Below, piece after piece: positions 62,195-64,000 of a DNA stretch of 64,000 nt (position 1 is its first letter; each line of letters starts with the position of its first letter). A program made the position numbers and the translations under genes. The stretch comes from Myripristis murdjan (Eukaryota; Chordata; Actinopteri; Holocentriformes; Holocentridae): positions 4,472,001 to 4,536,000 of the forward strand of contig NC_043998.1 of assembly GCF_902150065.1 (NCBI RefSeq). The letters run 5' to 3'. The notes below the pieces were generated by a model. That model had not been told where the DNA came from. It did no database searches and saw nothing but the letters and a program-made list of their open reading frames with translations.

Positions 62195-62326
62195 AGACTC
62201 TTTGAGGCAAGGGGAATCCTGTTTTTCTCCTCAGACACCTCTCATACAAGTTAGGGTCCGGTCTGTGTAACTCCAATCCAGACCCTAGCAGAAACTCCCT
62301 ACTGCCTAAACAAATGGGTAAGCTTG

Positions 62327-62337
62327 GCTTTTATATG
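62327..62337 (-). promoter_or_regulatory. TATA box of the collagen gene
   Basis: On the minus strand CATATAAAAG lies about 155 bases above the start codon. With the usual 25-30 base spacing this puts the transcription start near 62300 and gives a leader of about 125 nt, close to that of mammalian COL1A1. It is followed by GC-richer upstream sequence. Confidence 0.75.
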
Positions 62338-62399
62338 CCAAAGCTTTTGGGGAGGTCCTGGGCGCACAGGATAACTTGTACATGTTCAAGTCACAGAGT

Positions 62400-63463
62400 C
62401 CCTCCTTCATCACTCAGAGGGGCCGTCTTAAAACATATCAAACAAGTTCACGTTTCAGCTTAAACGTGGAAGTGCAGTCATCACTAGCGCGTCGGTCCTG
62501 CTCCGCTTAGACACTTTCTGTCATCTTCCGGATTTCGATGGATTTTCTTAACTGAAACTTTGGATGGGGTGCTCTGTCTTCAGAGCATCCAGCATGAGGC
62601 ACAGTGCTGATTTTGAGTAGTTTGGACGTGGAATGGTTTTATTTTAGGTTGCAGATCATTTGTATCTTTTCATTAATCTTACTGTACAATCTGTATGTTG
62701 TATTCCCAGTAGATGACTAGTTTGATTTTGGCTGTGCAAGAGGCTGGGCTTGTTTTAAAGCTCATTTCACAGATATTCTAAGAAATAACAAGAGTTCAGA
62801 CCATGGATGTTGTACTATAGTGTCAGTTAATGCAAAGGCATGGATATGCAAACCAGATGGAGATTAAAATGTATATTATCTGTAAATGCAGATCCACTTT
62901 TAACATCTAGTTAATCCAAATGTGTTACTTTATGTGAGAAATAAAGAATATGTCTATCCCATACAGACGTTCTTTGGTGACGGTCCTCTAGGTGGTATGA
63001 TCATATCAAAACCATAAATACAGTAAATTGGTTTAGCTCTGGGCCTGACTACCTGGTCAGTATCAAGCACCTGCACCTGTGGGATCCACACTTTGCCTTA
63101 CAGTAATGCTGTGTGCAGTACATCCAGTATGTTGATGATGAAATTTAAGTTTACTTCCTCAAGCCTGAACCATAAAGCATGGTAAAATGTACATCATGCT
63201 TTTATATTTTCTTCATTTATTAGACATTTCAACCCTTTCTGTACCACTTCTTACCCTCTCTTATACATACAGTGTGCTGAGATAAGCACAATTGACACTG
63301 TTCCCATTATGGACTTTTGACCTTATTTCAGTCATCCCAAATGATCCAAATGGAACAAAATGAGTTTAATAGCATGCACAAAAATCCTATACTGACGGCA
63401 GTGACATTACATACATAATCCACATTTTCTAAATCAGGTTTGGCCCTCCTATCTGTATGATGT

Positions 63464-63515
<52 letters not shown>

Positions 63516-64000
63516 AAATTGGCATGTCCACAAAGCACTCTGGTTACACTGTGGACACGTTGCAGCTTCGACAACTCTGGCCCAGTCTGACCTTTCATTT
63601 ATTCTCTTCGTTTGTCTTTCTTTGACACTCGGCCCAGTGAACTTGTCCTGTCTTCACAGGTTGACAACAATGAGAGATATGAAGTGTTTTATGTTTTTAT
63701 AGGAGCAAACGAACAAACTGTGGCGGTATGTCAGGCTGCTGATGTAGAAGGACAAGTGAAAGTGAATAAAGTCATTTTGGAGTGGATATTTGAAATATGT
63801 TTGAAATATGTTTTCTCTGTGAGTCTGATGACATAAGCTGCACCTCTACGTCTGAGGGCGGCTGTTACCTAAAGCATCAGGTTAGCTAAGACTTGTATCA
63901 GTTTTTATGGTGTGGCTTCAGCTGCAGGGAAAATTAATAGTTTCCGAGGAAGCTGGCTATGTGGTTAATGATTTTGTCTATGTTAAGCAGGTATTTTTTC
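62400..64000. other. Upstream flank of the collagen gene
   Basis: No gene is supported. The stretch should hold distal promoter elements of the collagen gene. It includes a (GA)n run at about 63471-63509. Short open frames near the right edge have no recognisable content. Confidence 0.55.
63471..63509. repeat. (GA)n microsatellite
   Basis: About 19 GA units followed by poly(A), 1.3 kb above the collagen start codon. Confidence 0.9.

Noticed and set aside
63457-63836. Possible start of another gene at the right edge
   Set aside because: The open frames begin inside a (GA)n repeat and show no domain or convincing splice sites before the window ends.

Overview
This is a stretch of vertebrate nuclear chromosome, almost certainly from a ray-finned (teleost, probably percomorph-like) fish. 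The evidence is compact spliced genes with GT-AG introns, very dense (CA)n, (GA)n and (ATCT)n microsatellites, only relic LINE and MITE-like repeats, and fish-type versions of well-known vertebrate proteins. There is no prokaryotic, organellar or viral content, and I saw no LTR element, CRISPR array, tRNA or rRNA.

Layout: (1) 1-2300 is upstream DNA rich in simple repeats. (2) 2883-14243 (+) is a quaking (QKI) STAR-family RNA-binding protein gene with two alternative C-terminal tails, QKI-6-type and QKI-5-type, and 3' UTR/poly(A) signals out to about 16.4 kb. (3) 20100-22245 (+) is timm23, the mitochondrial inner-membrane import channel subunit. (4) 23578-26642 (-) is a secreted S1-family serine protease with an elastase/chymotrypsin-like pocket. 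(5) 28186-30306 (-) is gprin2, with its coding region in one exon. (6) 31859-35214 (+) is syt15 (synaptotagmin-15). (7) 35887-38211 (+) is nat9 (N-acetyltransferase 9). (8) 41533-62175 (-) is a complete 51-exon fibrillar collagen gene of the alpha-1(I) type, followed by its upstream region to 64000.

The genes do not form a pathway. They are a syntenic block: TIMM23, GPRIN2 and SYT15 lie together on human 10q11, NAT9 and COL1A1 are on human 17q, and QKI is on 6q. That mixture, plus features of the collagen itself, points to the col1a1b side of the teleost duplication (inference).

I found no previously undescribed system. The best observations are: the alpha-1(I)-type collagen has lost one of the two interchain cysteines of its C-propeptide (Ser in place of the third cysteine), which fits the teleost alpha-3(I) chain and suggests a chain-stoichiometry rule; the 5' stem-loop and mini-uORF of type I collagen mRNA are kept; QKI-binding-type motifs cluster around quaking's own alternative last exon; the S1 protease has Ala at the base of its specificity pocket; several splice sites are formed directly by microsatellites; and two relics of one L2-like LINE family are present, one with its reverse-transcriptase blocks out of order.
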